Part shown: one piece after another, positions 12,673 through 25,939 of the stretch
Layout: each line of letters starts with the position of its first letter
How positions within the stretch are numbered: position 1 is the first letter of the stretch
Origin: Ashinkailepas kermadecensis
Taxonomy: Eukaryota; Arthropoda; Thecostraca; Neolepadidae
NCBI GenBank assembly: GCA_034440615.1
Contig: JAOTOM010004867.1
Coordinates: forward strand, 1-64,000
Direction: 5' to 3'
Length of the DNA: 64,000 nt
Notes under the pieces: model-generated
What the model saw: only the letters and a program-made list of their open reading frames with translations
What the model was told of the DNA's origin: nothing
Databases searched by the model: none
Program-made: the position numbers and the translations under genes

Positions 12673-12776
12673 GGCGGAGGCCAGCTGCGCTGACTGCACC
12701 TCTAGCGAAGCCTTTAGCTCATCCGCTTCCAATTCTATCGTTTGTCAAGCTTCACAATCCCTCCAGTCTTTGCTCA

Positions 12777-12890
12777 AAGAGAGACCTCCCACATATATCA
12801 CAGCCCCGAGATTACACCAAGAGAGACCACCCACATATGTCACAACCCAAGGATTACCCAAAAAGGGAGCGGCCACACGTGTCACCCCAT
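12777..12890. repeat. 41-bp tandem repeat (about 3 diverged copies)
   Basis: Copies start near 12777, 12818 and 12859 and share AGAGAGACC(T/A)CCCACATAT-type sequence. The third copy is the most diverged. Confidence 0.65.
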
Positions 12891-13924
12891 GGACAGCGCC
12901 ACGGAATTTGGATGGGAAGAAGGTACCTTATTCAGGACCACTTTTTCTTCCCTGCAACACCATAGGCGTATCGCTAAGTTTTTCCAAGTGTGAGGGACGC
13001 GCTCCCCCCCCCTGCTACCCGCTGTGGCAACGTCCATGGGCAGCCAGCAGTCACCACGCACAGTATAGCACACACCTGCTTTTGCTTACTGCTTTGTCAG
13101 ACGATTTTGTTGAATTCATAGCTGAACATAAGCAATGGAGAAATGGAGGAGGGGTGACATCTAGCTCACTGAGACTTAGCCATCATTTCCTATGAGTCTG
13201 AATCACCCCCACTGCTGAGGAGGTCAGACCTTGCTCTCCACTTCTAGGCTTCAGGATCGAACCGAGTGCCCGGGCAGTTAAAGACCCAGCCTTACCCAGC
13301 CTTTTCCCAACCTGGTGGGCGTTTGCGAATTCCGCCCCTCATTCTCCGGCTGATTTCTAGTCCGGCGGTCGGTCAACGAGATTACCGTCACGCATCGAGG
13401 AAACCATTTGCTGCAAGTACCAAGTGCCAAGTACCAATCGACCTGATTTCCTTCGTTCCTCTTCACGCTTCAGGCAAAATGCGATCGCCTTTATGGCGAC
13501 AGTGACGCCACCTTTAACAACGCTAAGTATTGAACAATGTCTGAACCCAGAGCTTACAAACACGCCGCCAGATGTCCACTACGAGCCATGGCAGCGGCTA
13601 GCGCCACTCGTCTGATGCCTGATTCTAGTCGCAAGACTGATTACAATACACGTAATGATGATAATGATGATCATGATGATGAATCCCGAAAGGTCACGTT
13701 TGTTTCGTTATAAGGTCATGACCATAGTCTTAGGGGATGACCATAGGCTTAGGGGTTTCTGACCCTATCTTTCATATTTCGTATTCCATATTTCATATAA
13801 TGTCAGGGTCCCAGGCTCGACGTTCGCACCACTCGGACATTCCCAATCCCGCGGCCCACCGGCGAACCAATGTGGGCGGCGCCGATTAGCAGCTGCATAA
13901 AGTGCGTCGCGAATCAAACCCAAT
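12891..13924. other. Spacer with no recognisable gene
   Basis: Unique sequence of mixed composition with a short GATGAT-type simple repeat near 13655-13685 and a small TAGGGGATGACCATAG duplication near 13730-13755. Overlapping short frames at 13266-13615 run on both strands and show no family features. Confidence 0.5.
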
Positions 13925-15385
13925 AAAAATAAGACCTGAGGGTGACCTGGTCCCTGTAGCCTGTGGCCCTGTGGGTGTGTGATCTGAGGGTGACCTGGGC
14001 CCTGTAGCCTGTGGCCCTGTGGGTGTGTGATCTGAGGGTGACCTGGGCCCTGTAGCCTGTGGCCCTGTGGGTGTGTGGTCTGAGGGTGACCTGGGCCCTG
14101 TAGCCTGTGGCCCTGTGGGTGTGTGTGATCTGAGGGTGACCTGGTCCCTGTAGCCTGTGGCCCTGTGGGTGTGTGATCTGAGGGTGACCTGGGCCCTGTA
14201 GCCTGTGGCCCTGTGGGTGTGTGGTCTGAGGGTGACCTGGGCCCTGTAGCCTGTGGCCCTGTGGGTGTGTGGTCTGAGGGTGACCTGGGCCCTGTAGCCT
14301 GTGGCCCTGTGGGTGTGTGGTCTGAGGGTGACCTGGGCCCTGTAGCCTGTGGCCCTGTGGGTGTGTGGTCTGAGGGTGACCTGGGCCCTGTAGCCTGTGG
14401 CCCTGTGGGTGTGTGGTCTGAGGGTGACCTGGTCTCTGTAGCCTGTGGCCCTGTGGGTGTGTAATCTGAGGGTAACCTGGACTCTGACCTGTGGCCCTGT
14501 GGGTGTGTGGTCTGAGGGTGACCTGGGCCCTGTAGCCTGTGGCCCTGTGGGTGTGTGGTCTGAGGGTGACCTGGGCTCTGTAGCCTGTGGCCCTGTGGGT
14601 GTGTAATCTGAGGGTAACCTGGACTCTGACCTGTGGCCCTGTGGGTGTGTGGTCTGAGGGTGACCTGGGCCCTGTAGCCTGTGGCCCTGTGGGTGTGTGA
14701 TCTGAGGGTGACCTGGGCCCTGTAGCCTGTGGCCCTGGGGGTGTGTGATCTGAGGGTGACCTGGGCCCTGTAGCCTGTGGCCCTGTGGTTGTGTGGTCTG
14801 AGGGTGACCTGGGCCCTGTAGCCTGTGGCCCTGTGGGTGTGTGGTCTGAGGGTGACCTGGGCCCTGTAGCCTGTGGCCCTGTGGGTGTGTGGTCTGAGGG
14901 TGACCTGGTCTCTGTAGCCTGTGGCCCTGTGGGTGTGTAATCTGAGGGTAACCTGGACTCTGACCTGTGGCCCTGTGGGTGTGTGGTCTGAGGGTGACCT
15001 GGGCCCTGTAGCCTGTGGCCCTGTGGGTGTGTGATCTGAGGGTGACCTGGGCCCTGTAGCCTGTGGCCCTGTGGGTGTGTGGTCTGAGGGTGACCTGGGC
15101 CCTGTAGCCTGTGGCCCTGTGGGTGTGTGGTCTGAGGGTGACCTGGGCCCTGTAGCCTGTGGCCCTGTGGGTGTGTGGTCTGAGGGTGACCTGGGCCCTG
15201 TAGCCTGTGGCCCTGTGGGTGTGTGATCTGAGGGTGACCTGGGCCCTGTAGCCTGTGGCCCTGTGGGTGTGTGGTCTGAGGGTGACCTGGTCTCTGTAGC
15301 CTGTGGCCCTGTGGGTGTGTAATCTGAGGGTAACCTGGACTCTGACCTGTGGCCCTGTGGGTGTGTGATTTGAGGGTGATCAGGA
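13925..15385. repeat. 48-bp minisatellite array with 46-bp variants (about 30 copies)
   Basis: The main unit joins GGTGACCTGGGCCCTGTAGC, CTGTGGCCCTGTGGGTGTGT and GGTCTGAG. Four variant units starting GGTAACCTGGACTCTGACCT at 14471, 14613, 14947 and 15329 lack two bases. Their spacings of 142, 334 and 382 bp equal two, six and seven 48-bp units plus one 46-bp unit. The 505-codon minus-strand frame is compositional, because 48 is a multiple of three. Confidence 0.95.
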
Positions 15386-16241
15386 CTCTGACCCGTGGCA
15401 CGGTGGAGTGTGCGATCTGGACCGTTATCAATGCACTCTACTACGAAATTATATGTGCTATTGTGTGCATACGCATCAAGCTACGTTCTGAAGGTTATTT
15501 TGTATGTTGCGGGTCTATTTCAACTGGATATGGTGCAGGGCTGAGTTGACGTTGATATCATCAGTCCAGGATATTTCCACCCATGAACTATGTCTCTATG
15601 TCATATGTCTTCCTATGTCTATGTCACATATGTCTTGGAAAATAATTAACTGACAAGCCGTACAAAAATGTAATTGGATGTGTATTGAAAACATGGCTTG
15701 CTCGTATTTGCAATGGAAAACAGTGTTGTTGGATTTGCATTGGGTATGAGCTTGCAGAAATCATTACCAACTAATTTCTGCCCTGCTTAGTCTATTTCAA
15801 TTAGAGGTGACATGCAAAGAAGTGTTGTGAAGTCCTTGAGACGGGAACACTAGAAGGTGGCGCTCGTTGGGCGAGGGTAAGCAACAGAAAGCAGCAGCAC
15901 CTGGTCGCAATCTGACTCCCATAGCTATTCGGCTCGGGGAGCACAAAGTGCCCGACCGGCCCACTGAGAGACACCTTGGCGTGTTTTCGACAAGCATCTC
16001 ACGCGGGACAAGCCTGTCACGTTGTGCCGTCGTCACACGATCGTATGGTATCCTTACCGAGCTGTCACGTGCGCAAAGTGTATTTCTACTGACTATCGGC
16101 AATGCCTTAGGTAGCTCACACGTCCGATACTGTGTAACTATACTTGGCAATGGATCTGAGGAAAAATATGCAAATTGTTCAGAAAATTCGAAGTCTTGTC
16201 TCACGCGTTATCTCATACAAACGCAAATTCAACCAGATGAC
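15386..16241. other. Spacer with no recognisable gene
   Basis: Unique sequence. The left part is AT-rich with a TATGTC(T/A) mini-repeat near 15590-15630. The right part (15860-16205) has open frames on both strands with no recognisable domain. Confidence 0.5.
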
Positions 16242-16470
16242 TAACGTGTGAGACAATCTGGACTGGCCCACCGTCCCTCGGCTGTACCAACGTCACTCAC
16301 GGACGTGTGAGATGACCTGGACTGGCCCACCCCGTCGGCTGTACCAACGTCACTCACTGACGTGTGAGATAACCTGGACTGACCCACCCACGTCGGCTGT
16401 ACTAACGTCACTCACTGACGTGTGAAATGACCTGGACTGGCCCACCCACGTCGGCTGTACCAACAAAACT
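16242..16470. repeat. 57-59-bp tandem repeat (4 copies)
   Basis: Copies begin ACGTGTGAGA near 16244, 16303, 16360 and 16418 and contain CTGGACTGGCCCACC, GTCGGCTGTACCAACG and TCACTCACTG. Confidence 0.88.
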
Positions 16471-16551
16471 CAGCTATCTGCATACAATTTGTTGTACCAG
16501 TGAATATCATGCTTTCGCTTCTCACCTTCAGGACAACTTTGAACCCCGCTC

Positions 16552-16722
16552 CCAGTACACCCTCCAGATCGCTGATCTGCCGCTGCCGTAACACCCTCCA
16601 GAGCACTGATCTGCCGCTGCCGTAACACTCTCCAGAACGCTGATCTGCCGCTGCCGTAACACCCTCCAGATCGCTGATCTTCCGCTGCCGTAACACCCTC
16701 CAGAACGCTGATCTGCTGCTGC
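16552..16722. repeat. 34-bp tandem repeat (5 copies)
   Basis: Units contain CACCCTCCAGATCGCTGATC followed by TGCCGCTGCCGTAA. The array sits immediately left of the large 44-bp array. Confidence 0.9.
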
Positions 16723-16755
16723 CGTGTGTGGACACCGAGGTATGGAGGCGGTGTG

Positions 16756-19700
16756 TGACGTCCCTGGTGACGGCCGGACACCCTGCCAGCTGAGGGCGTG
16801 TGACGTCCTGGTGACGGCCGTACACCCTGCCAGCTGAGGGTGTGTGACGTCCTGGTGACGGCCGTACACCCTGCCAGCTGAGGGTGTGTGACGTGCTGGT
16901 GACGGCCGGACACCCTGCCAGCTGAGGGCGTGTGACGTCCTGGTGACGGCCGTACACCCTGCCAGCTGAGGGTGTGTGACGTCCTGGTGACGGCCGTACA
17001 CCCTGCCAGCTGAGGGAGTGTGACGTCCTGGTGACGGCCGGACACCCTGCCAGCTGAGGGTGTGTGACGTCCTGGTGACGGCCGGACACCCTGCCAGCTG
17101 AGGGAGTGTGACGTCCTGGTGACGGCCGGACACCCTGCCAGCTGAGGGTGTGTGACGTCCTGGTGACGGCCGGACACCCTGCCAGCTGAGGGTGTGGGGT
17201 GTGTGACGTCCCGGTGACGGCCGTACACCCTGCCAGCTGAGGGCGTGTGACGTCCTGGTGACGGCCGTACACCCTGCCAGCTGAGGGTGTGTGACGTCCC
17301 GGTGACGGCCGTACACCCTGCCAGCTGAGGGCGTGTGACGTCCCGGTGACGGCCGGACACCCTGCCAGCTGAGGGTGTGTGACGTCCTGGTGACGGCCGT
17401 ACACCCTGCCAGCTGAGGGTGTGTGACGTCCCGGTGACGGCCGTACACCCTGCCAGCTGAGGGTGTGTGACGTCCTGGTGACGGCCGGACACCCTGCCAG
17501 CTGAGGGTGTGTGACGTCCTGGTGACGGCCGGACACCCTGCCAGCTGAGGGTGTGTGACGTCCCGGTGACGGCCGGACACCCTGCCAGCTGAGGGCGTGT
17601 GACGTCCCGGTGACGGCCGGACACCCTGCCAGCTGAGGGTGTGTGACGTCCCGGTGACGGCCGCACACCCTGCCAGCTGAGGGTGTGTTCCTGGTGACGG
17701 CCGGACACCCTGCCAGCTGAGGGTGTGTGACGTCCTGGTGACGGCCGGACACCCTGCCAGCTGAGGGTGTGTGACGTCCTGGTGACGGCCGGACACCCTG
17801 CCAGCTGAGGGTGTGTGACGTCCTGGTGACGGCCGGACACCCTGCCAGCTGAGGGCGTGTGACGTCCTGGTGACGGCCGGACACCCTGCCAGCTGAGGGT
17901 GTGTGACGTCCCGGTGACGGCCGGACACCCTGCCAGCTGAGGGTGTGTGACGTCCTGGTGACGGCCGTACACCCTGCCAGCTGAGGGCGTGTGACGTCCT
18001 GGTGACGGCCGGACACCCTGCCAGCTGAGGGCGTGGGGTGTGTGACGTCCTGGTGACGGCCGACACCCCCATGAGGTTGTGACGTCCTGGTGACAGCCGG
18101 ACACCCTGCCAGCTGAGGGTGTGTGACGTCCTGGTGACGGCCGGACACCCTGCCAGCTGAGGGCGTGTGACGTCCCGGTGACGGCCGTACACCCTGCCAG
18201 CTGAGGGCGTGGGGTGTGTGACGTCCTGGTGACGGCCACACACCCTGCCAGCTGAGGGTGTGTGACGTCCTGGTGACGGCCGGACACCCTGCCAGCTGAG
18301 GGTGTGTGACGTCCTGGTGACGGCCGGACACCCTGCCAGCTGAGGGTGTGTGACGTCCTGGTGACGGCCGGACACCCTGCCAGCTGAGGGCGTGTGACGT
18401 CCTGGTGACGGCCGTACACCCTGCCAGCTGAGGGCGTGGGGTGTGTGACGTCCGGTGACCGGCCACACCCTGCCAGCTGAGGGTGTGTGACGTCCTGGTG
18501 ACAGCCGGACACCCTGCCAGCTGAGGGTGTGTGACGTCCCGGTGACAGCCGGACACCCTGCCAGCTGAGGGGTGGGGTGTGTGACGGTCCTGGTGACGGG
18601 ACCCTGCCAGCTGAGGGCGTGGGGTGTGTGACGTCCTGGTGACGGCCGGACACCCTGCCAGCTGAGGGCGTGGGGTGTGTGACGTCCTGGTGACGGCCGT
18701 ACACCCTGCCAGCTGAGGGAGTGTGACGTCCTGGTGACGGCCGTACACCCTGCCAGCTGAGGGCGTGAGGCGTCCTGCGTTGGTGACGGCCGTACACCCT
18801 GCCAGCTGAGGGCGTGGGGTGTGTGACGTCCTGGTGACGGCCGCACACCCTGCCAGCTGAGGGGGTGTGTGACGTCCTGGGGTGACGGCCGTACACCCTG
18901 CCAGCTGAGGGTGTGTGACGTCCTGGTGACGGCCGGACACCCTGCCAGCTGAGGGTGTGTGACGTCCTGGTGACGGCCGGACACCCTGCAGCGGGGGTGT
19001 GACGTCCTGGTGACGGCCGGACACCCTGCCAGCTGAGGGCGTGTGACGTCCCCTCCTGATGACAGCCGGACACCCTGCCAGCTGAGGGAGTGTGACGTCC
19101 CGGTGACGGCCGGATACCCTGCCAGCTGAGGGTGTGTGACGTCCTGGTGACGGCCGGATACCCTGCCAGCTGAGGGAGTGTGTGGCTCCGGTGACGGCCG
19201 GACACCCTGCCAGCTGAGGGAGTGTGACGTCCTGGTGACGGCCGGACACCCTGCCAGCTGAGGGAGTGTGACGTCCTGGTGACGGCCGGACACCCTGCCA
19301 GCTGAGGGTGTGGGGTGTGTGACGTCCTGGTGACGGCCGTACACCCTGCCAGCTGAGGGTGTGTGACGTCCTGGTGACGGCCGGACACCCTGCCAGCTGA
19401 GGGTGTGTGACGTCCTGGTGACGGCCGGACACCCTGCCAGCTGAGGGAGTGTGACGTCCCGGTGACGGCCGTACACCCTGCCAGCTGAGGGAGTGTGACG
19501 TCCCGGTGACGGCCGGACACCCTGCCAGCTGAGGGCGTGTGACGTCCTGGTGACGGCCGTACACCCTGCCAGCTGAGGGCGTGTGACGTCCTGGTGACGG
19601 CCGGACACCCTGCCAGCTGAGGGTGTGTGACGTCCTGGTGACAGCCGGACACCCTGCCAGCTGAGGGTGTGTGACGTCCCGGTGACAGCCGGACACCCTG

Positions 19701-20066
19701 CCAGCTGAGGGCGTGGGGTGTGTGACGTCCTGGTGACGGCCGTACACCCTGCCAGCTGAGGGCGTGTGACGTCCTGGTGACGGCCGGACACCCTGCCAGC
19801 TGAGGGTGTGTGACGTCCTGGTGACGGCCACACACCCTGCCAGCTGAGGGTGTGTGACGTCCTGGTGACAGCCGTACACCCTGCCAGCTGAGGGTGTGTG
19901 ACGTCCTGGTGACGGCCGGACACCCTGCCAGCTGAGGGTGTGTGACGTCCTGGTGACGGCCGGACACCCTGCCAGCTGAGGGTGTGTGACGTCCTGGTGA
20001 CGGCCGTACACCCTGCCAGCTGAGGGCGTGTGACGTCCTGGTGGCGGCCGGATACCCTGCCAGCTG
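16756..20066. repeat. 44-bp minisatellite array (about 75 copies)
   Basis: The unit joins GTGTGACGTCCTGGTGACGG, CCGGACACCCTGCCAGCTGA and GGGT. Each copy contains a CRE-like TGACGTCC and an E-box CAGCTG. The three minus-strand frames of more than 1100 codons come from a stop-free 44-bp unit cycling through phases. The ends are regular, while the middle (about 18010-19090) is crowded with copies that have lost or gained 1-15 bases. Inserted GGGGT steps, giving 49-50-bp units, recur throughout. Confidence 0.95.
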
Positions 20067-20310
20067 ATACGACTCAATTAGGTGCTGATAGTCGTAAGTG
20101 TGCGGTATGTGATGTTTCAGACCCTCGAAATGTCTGTGTCTGTACGCTTGCATTCTTGTTGTACTTCAGCGATTAAGCGTGCTTAAGCGCGGGTTACGTC
20201 AAGTGCCCTGGTTCGTCTATGCTGGTGCAACCACCGACATGTGTTCGCCCTTGAGCTTACGCGGCGCCTGGAATGCCTGTTATATGATGGGAAGGTGTTT
20301 TAGCTGTCAA

Positions 20311-20418
20311 ATGCATACACACATGGATGTATGTATGTATGCATACATGCATACATACATACATACATACAAACATACATACACACATACGTACATACAT
20401 ACATACTTAAATACATAC

Positions 20419-20496
<78 letters not shown>

Positions 20497-20553
20497 GTAT
20501 GCATGGATGTATGTACGTATGTGTGTATGTATGTGTGTATGTATGTACGTATG

Positions 20554-20612
<59 letters not shown>

Positions 20613-20708
20613 GCCGACATACATACATACATACATACATACATACCTACCTACATACATACATACATACATAAATAATACGTCTACACACACACACACA
20701 CACACACA
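20311..20708. repeat. Compound microsatellite (CATA)n, (TA)n, (GTAT)n, (TA)n, (CATA)n, (CA)n
   Basis: The order of blocks is nearly mirror-symmetric. CATA-type repeats on the two outer sides are complementary to the GTAT-type block in the centre, separated by two pure TA tracts (about 20425-20490 and 20558-20608). A short CA tract ends it. Confidence 0.93.
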
Positions 20709-21924
20709 AACGTCCCCGTGGTTGTGTTTTTAGGAATTGGATGCCATGCCGTGTGGGATTATTACATGGGGATCTAAATGTAACTAATTAAAGACCACGT
20801 ACAACTATGCATGTTTCAGCGCCCCGAAAAGACTCAACCTTGACCACGTGAAATAGTGTATGCCGTTCTCTGACTAGTTTGCTCATGAGACAGTGTCAGG
20901 ATATAACCAGGTGGAGTGCTGACTTCCACTCACGAAAATTGATTTACAGAGGAAAATCTGATTAGAGCCGTATTTATTATTCATAAGCATACTTAACGGT
21001 GCTTCAGGTAAGGAAACCTGGCCAAAATTTGTCTGATATATTTACGACACCCCTTACGAATATAGGATGTACGAAGCATCGCAAATATGTACTGTATGGA
21101 GGAGGGGTAATGGCCGTCTAATCGTGTCTTCCTGCCCTTGTTTTTTTTAAACAGACTTTCGGTTTGAATTCTGAAATGTGAATATGAATGCGAATTTGTG
21201 AGACATTCACAGCTAAATTGAGCACATCGTGACGTATTGTGAACGTGATGTTTGGCAAAGGCGCTACTGTCCGCTCTAATCCCACTTCGAATACGAATTT
21301 CAGCTGTTTGGTATATGTCCTTCTGGCTTCTAGGATTTGTGAAGAAGAGAAACGCGCAGCCCAACACGGCCTCCGTTACAGAAATAAACATAATATTCCC
21401 ATCCTGCCATCTTCAAATTTGCCCGAACAAATTGGTTTGAGCTAAGGTAGATATAGCTGCGGTAAGTGATATGCTTTGAAAAAAAGATACCTTGCGCAAT
21501 GTGCCTTGTATCTGTTCTGCACTGCTAGCAGTACTGGCGGTATGGTTGACAATGCCCATGGGCTCGGTGGTTAATTAGGCGGGTGGAAAAATTTGCATTT
21601 CAGTTATGCTGATTCCCGAGAATGAAAAGCGACAATAGCAATGGGAAGACAGACATGCATTTTAAAATGAGACAAGCGTTTCAACGTTAATATTCTTCTT
21701 CAGTGATAGGCCACGGTATATTTGGTTCGATTATTTGAAAACCTTGTAGCAGATACTTACTAAAACAACCATGAACAAGAAGGATAATGGCGGAGTAGTT
21801 GGTTCCTCAATTAAAGGAATACCACTTCAGCTCTTCCATGATATTGTCAGTTTCCCGTTGCACCTCAAGGGGTCAAATATCTGAGGTCCATGGTGGAACG
21901 GTGCCTTGGTTTGCACACACAACA
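20709..21924. other. Spacer with no recognisable gene
   Basis: AT-leaning unique sequence. A minus-strand frame at 20993-21391 (132 codons) overlaps plus-strand frames and resembles no family I know. No RNA gene was seen. Confidence 0.5.
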
Positions 21925-23075
21925 CACTGGCATGCGCTGGCCACAAGCCCACACACAACACACTGGCATGCGCTGACCACAAGCCCACACACGTGCAGTG
22001 TGTCTGATGCGCTGACCATGAGCCCACACACGTGCAGTGTGTCTGATGCGCTGACCATGAGCCCACACACGTGCAGTGTGTCTGATGCGCTGACCACAAG
22101 CCCACACACCTGCAGTATGTCTCATGCGCTGACCACAAGCCCACACACGTGCAGTGTGTCTGATGCGCTGACCATGAGCCCACATACCTACAGTATGTCT
22201 GATGCGCTGACCACAAGCCCACACACGTGCAGTGTGTCTGATGCGCTGACCACAAGCCCACACACGTGCAGTGTGTCTGATGCGCTGACCACAAGCCCAC
22301 ACACGTGCAGTGTGTCTCATGCGCTGACCACAAGCCCACACACGTGCAGTGTGTCTGATGCGCTGACCACAAGCCCACACACGTGCAGTGTGTCTGATGC
22401 GCTGACCATGAGCCCACACACGTGCAGTGTGTCTCATGCGCTGACCACAAGCCCACACACGTGCAGTGTGTCTGATGCGCTGACCACAAGCCCACACACG
22501 TGCAGTGTGTCTGATGCGCTGACCACAAGCCCACACACGTGCAGTATGTCTCATGCGCTGACCACAAGCCCCACACACGTGCAGTGTGTCTGATGCGCTG
22601 ACCACAAGCCCACACACGTGCAGTGTGTCTGATGCGCTGACCACAAGCCCACACACGTGCAGTATGTCTCATGCGCTGACCACAAGCCCACACACGTGCA
22701 GTGTGTCTGATGCGCTGACCACAAGCCCACACACGTGCAGTATGTCTCATGCGCTGACCACAAGCCCACACACGTGCAGTGTGTCTGATGCGCTGACCAC
22801 AAGCCCACACACGTGCAGTATGTCTCATGCGCTGACCACAAGCCCACACACGTGCAGTGTGTCTGATGCGCTGACCACAAGCCCACACACGTGCAGTATG
22901 TCTGATGCGCTGACCACAAGCCCACACACGTGCAGTGTGTCTGATGCGCTGACCACAAGCCCACACCCGTGCAGTATGTCTCATGCGCTGACCACAAGCC
23001 CACACACGTGCAGTGTGTCTGATGCGCTGACCACAAGCCCACACCCGTGCAGTATGTCTCATGCGCTGACCACAA
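21925..23075. repeat. 39-bp minisatellite array (about 29 copies)
   Basis: The unit joins CCCACACACGTGCAGTGTGT, CTGATGCGCT and GACCACAAG. Every copy carries the E-box CACGTG apart from a few with CACCTG, CACCCG or CATACC. The period of 13 codons leaves both strands open. Alternating GTGTCTGAT and ATGTCTCAT variants from 22590 to 23060 suggest 78-bp dimeric duplication. Confidence 0.95.
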
Positions 23076-23546
23076 GCCCGGGCGCACCTCACACGTGCAA
23101 CATTTCTCATGCGCTATCAGGTTCCCACGTCGTGAATCCCATGCTATTGTTTTTAGTCTCATTGTTTGTGTCGACATATATCCGCGGACATGGTGATTCT
23201 ACGCATCGCGAAGTCATCGCATACGCCGACTTAACACATTTCGGAGTGTTCATTTTTGGGGAGATTTTCAAAATAAAATAGTTTTGAATCAGAAAAGGAA
23301 GGCGAAATCGACCATGGTTCCAAAATGTTAGCCTCGCCAAAATTATCATCACATTATTTTGAAACTTTCAAAATTTTCAGTTTTCAATTGTCTTGAATTT
23401 GTCTTTTTCTAATGAGTAGAGGGGACAGAGAAACGTTGCTTTAAGTAAACTTGCCTTCACTAATGTTGATACTTACAACCTCCATGTGGCACGCAGCCTG
23501 GCGGCAAAGGATGTGGCAACTGGTAAAGTGCCCGATACCAGCACTG
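23076..23546. other. Spacer with no recognisable gene
   Basis: AT-rich unique sequence between a minisatellite and a microsatellite. Nothing was recognised. Confidence 0.55.

Positions 23547-25939
<2,393 letters not shown>

Noticed and set aside
13914..20153. Very long minus-strand frames (505 and over 1100 codons)
   Set aside because: They coincide with the 48-bp and 44-bp arrays and are open in several phases at once. They do not behave like a gene with a repeat domain.
21799..23281. Frames on both strands over the 39-bp array
   Set aside because: Both strands are open because of the unit itself. There is no start context, splice signal or known protein.
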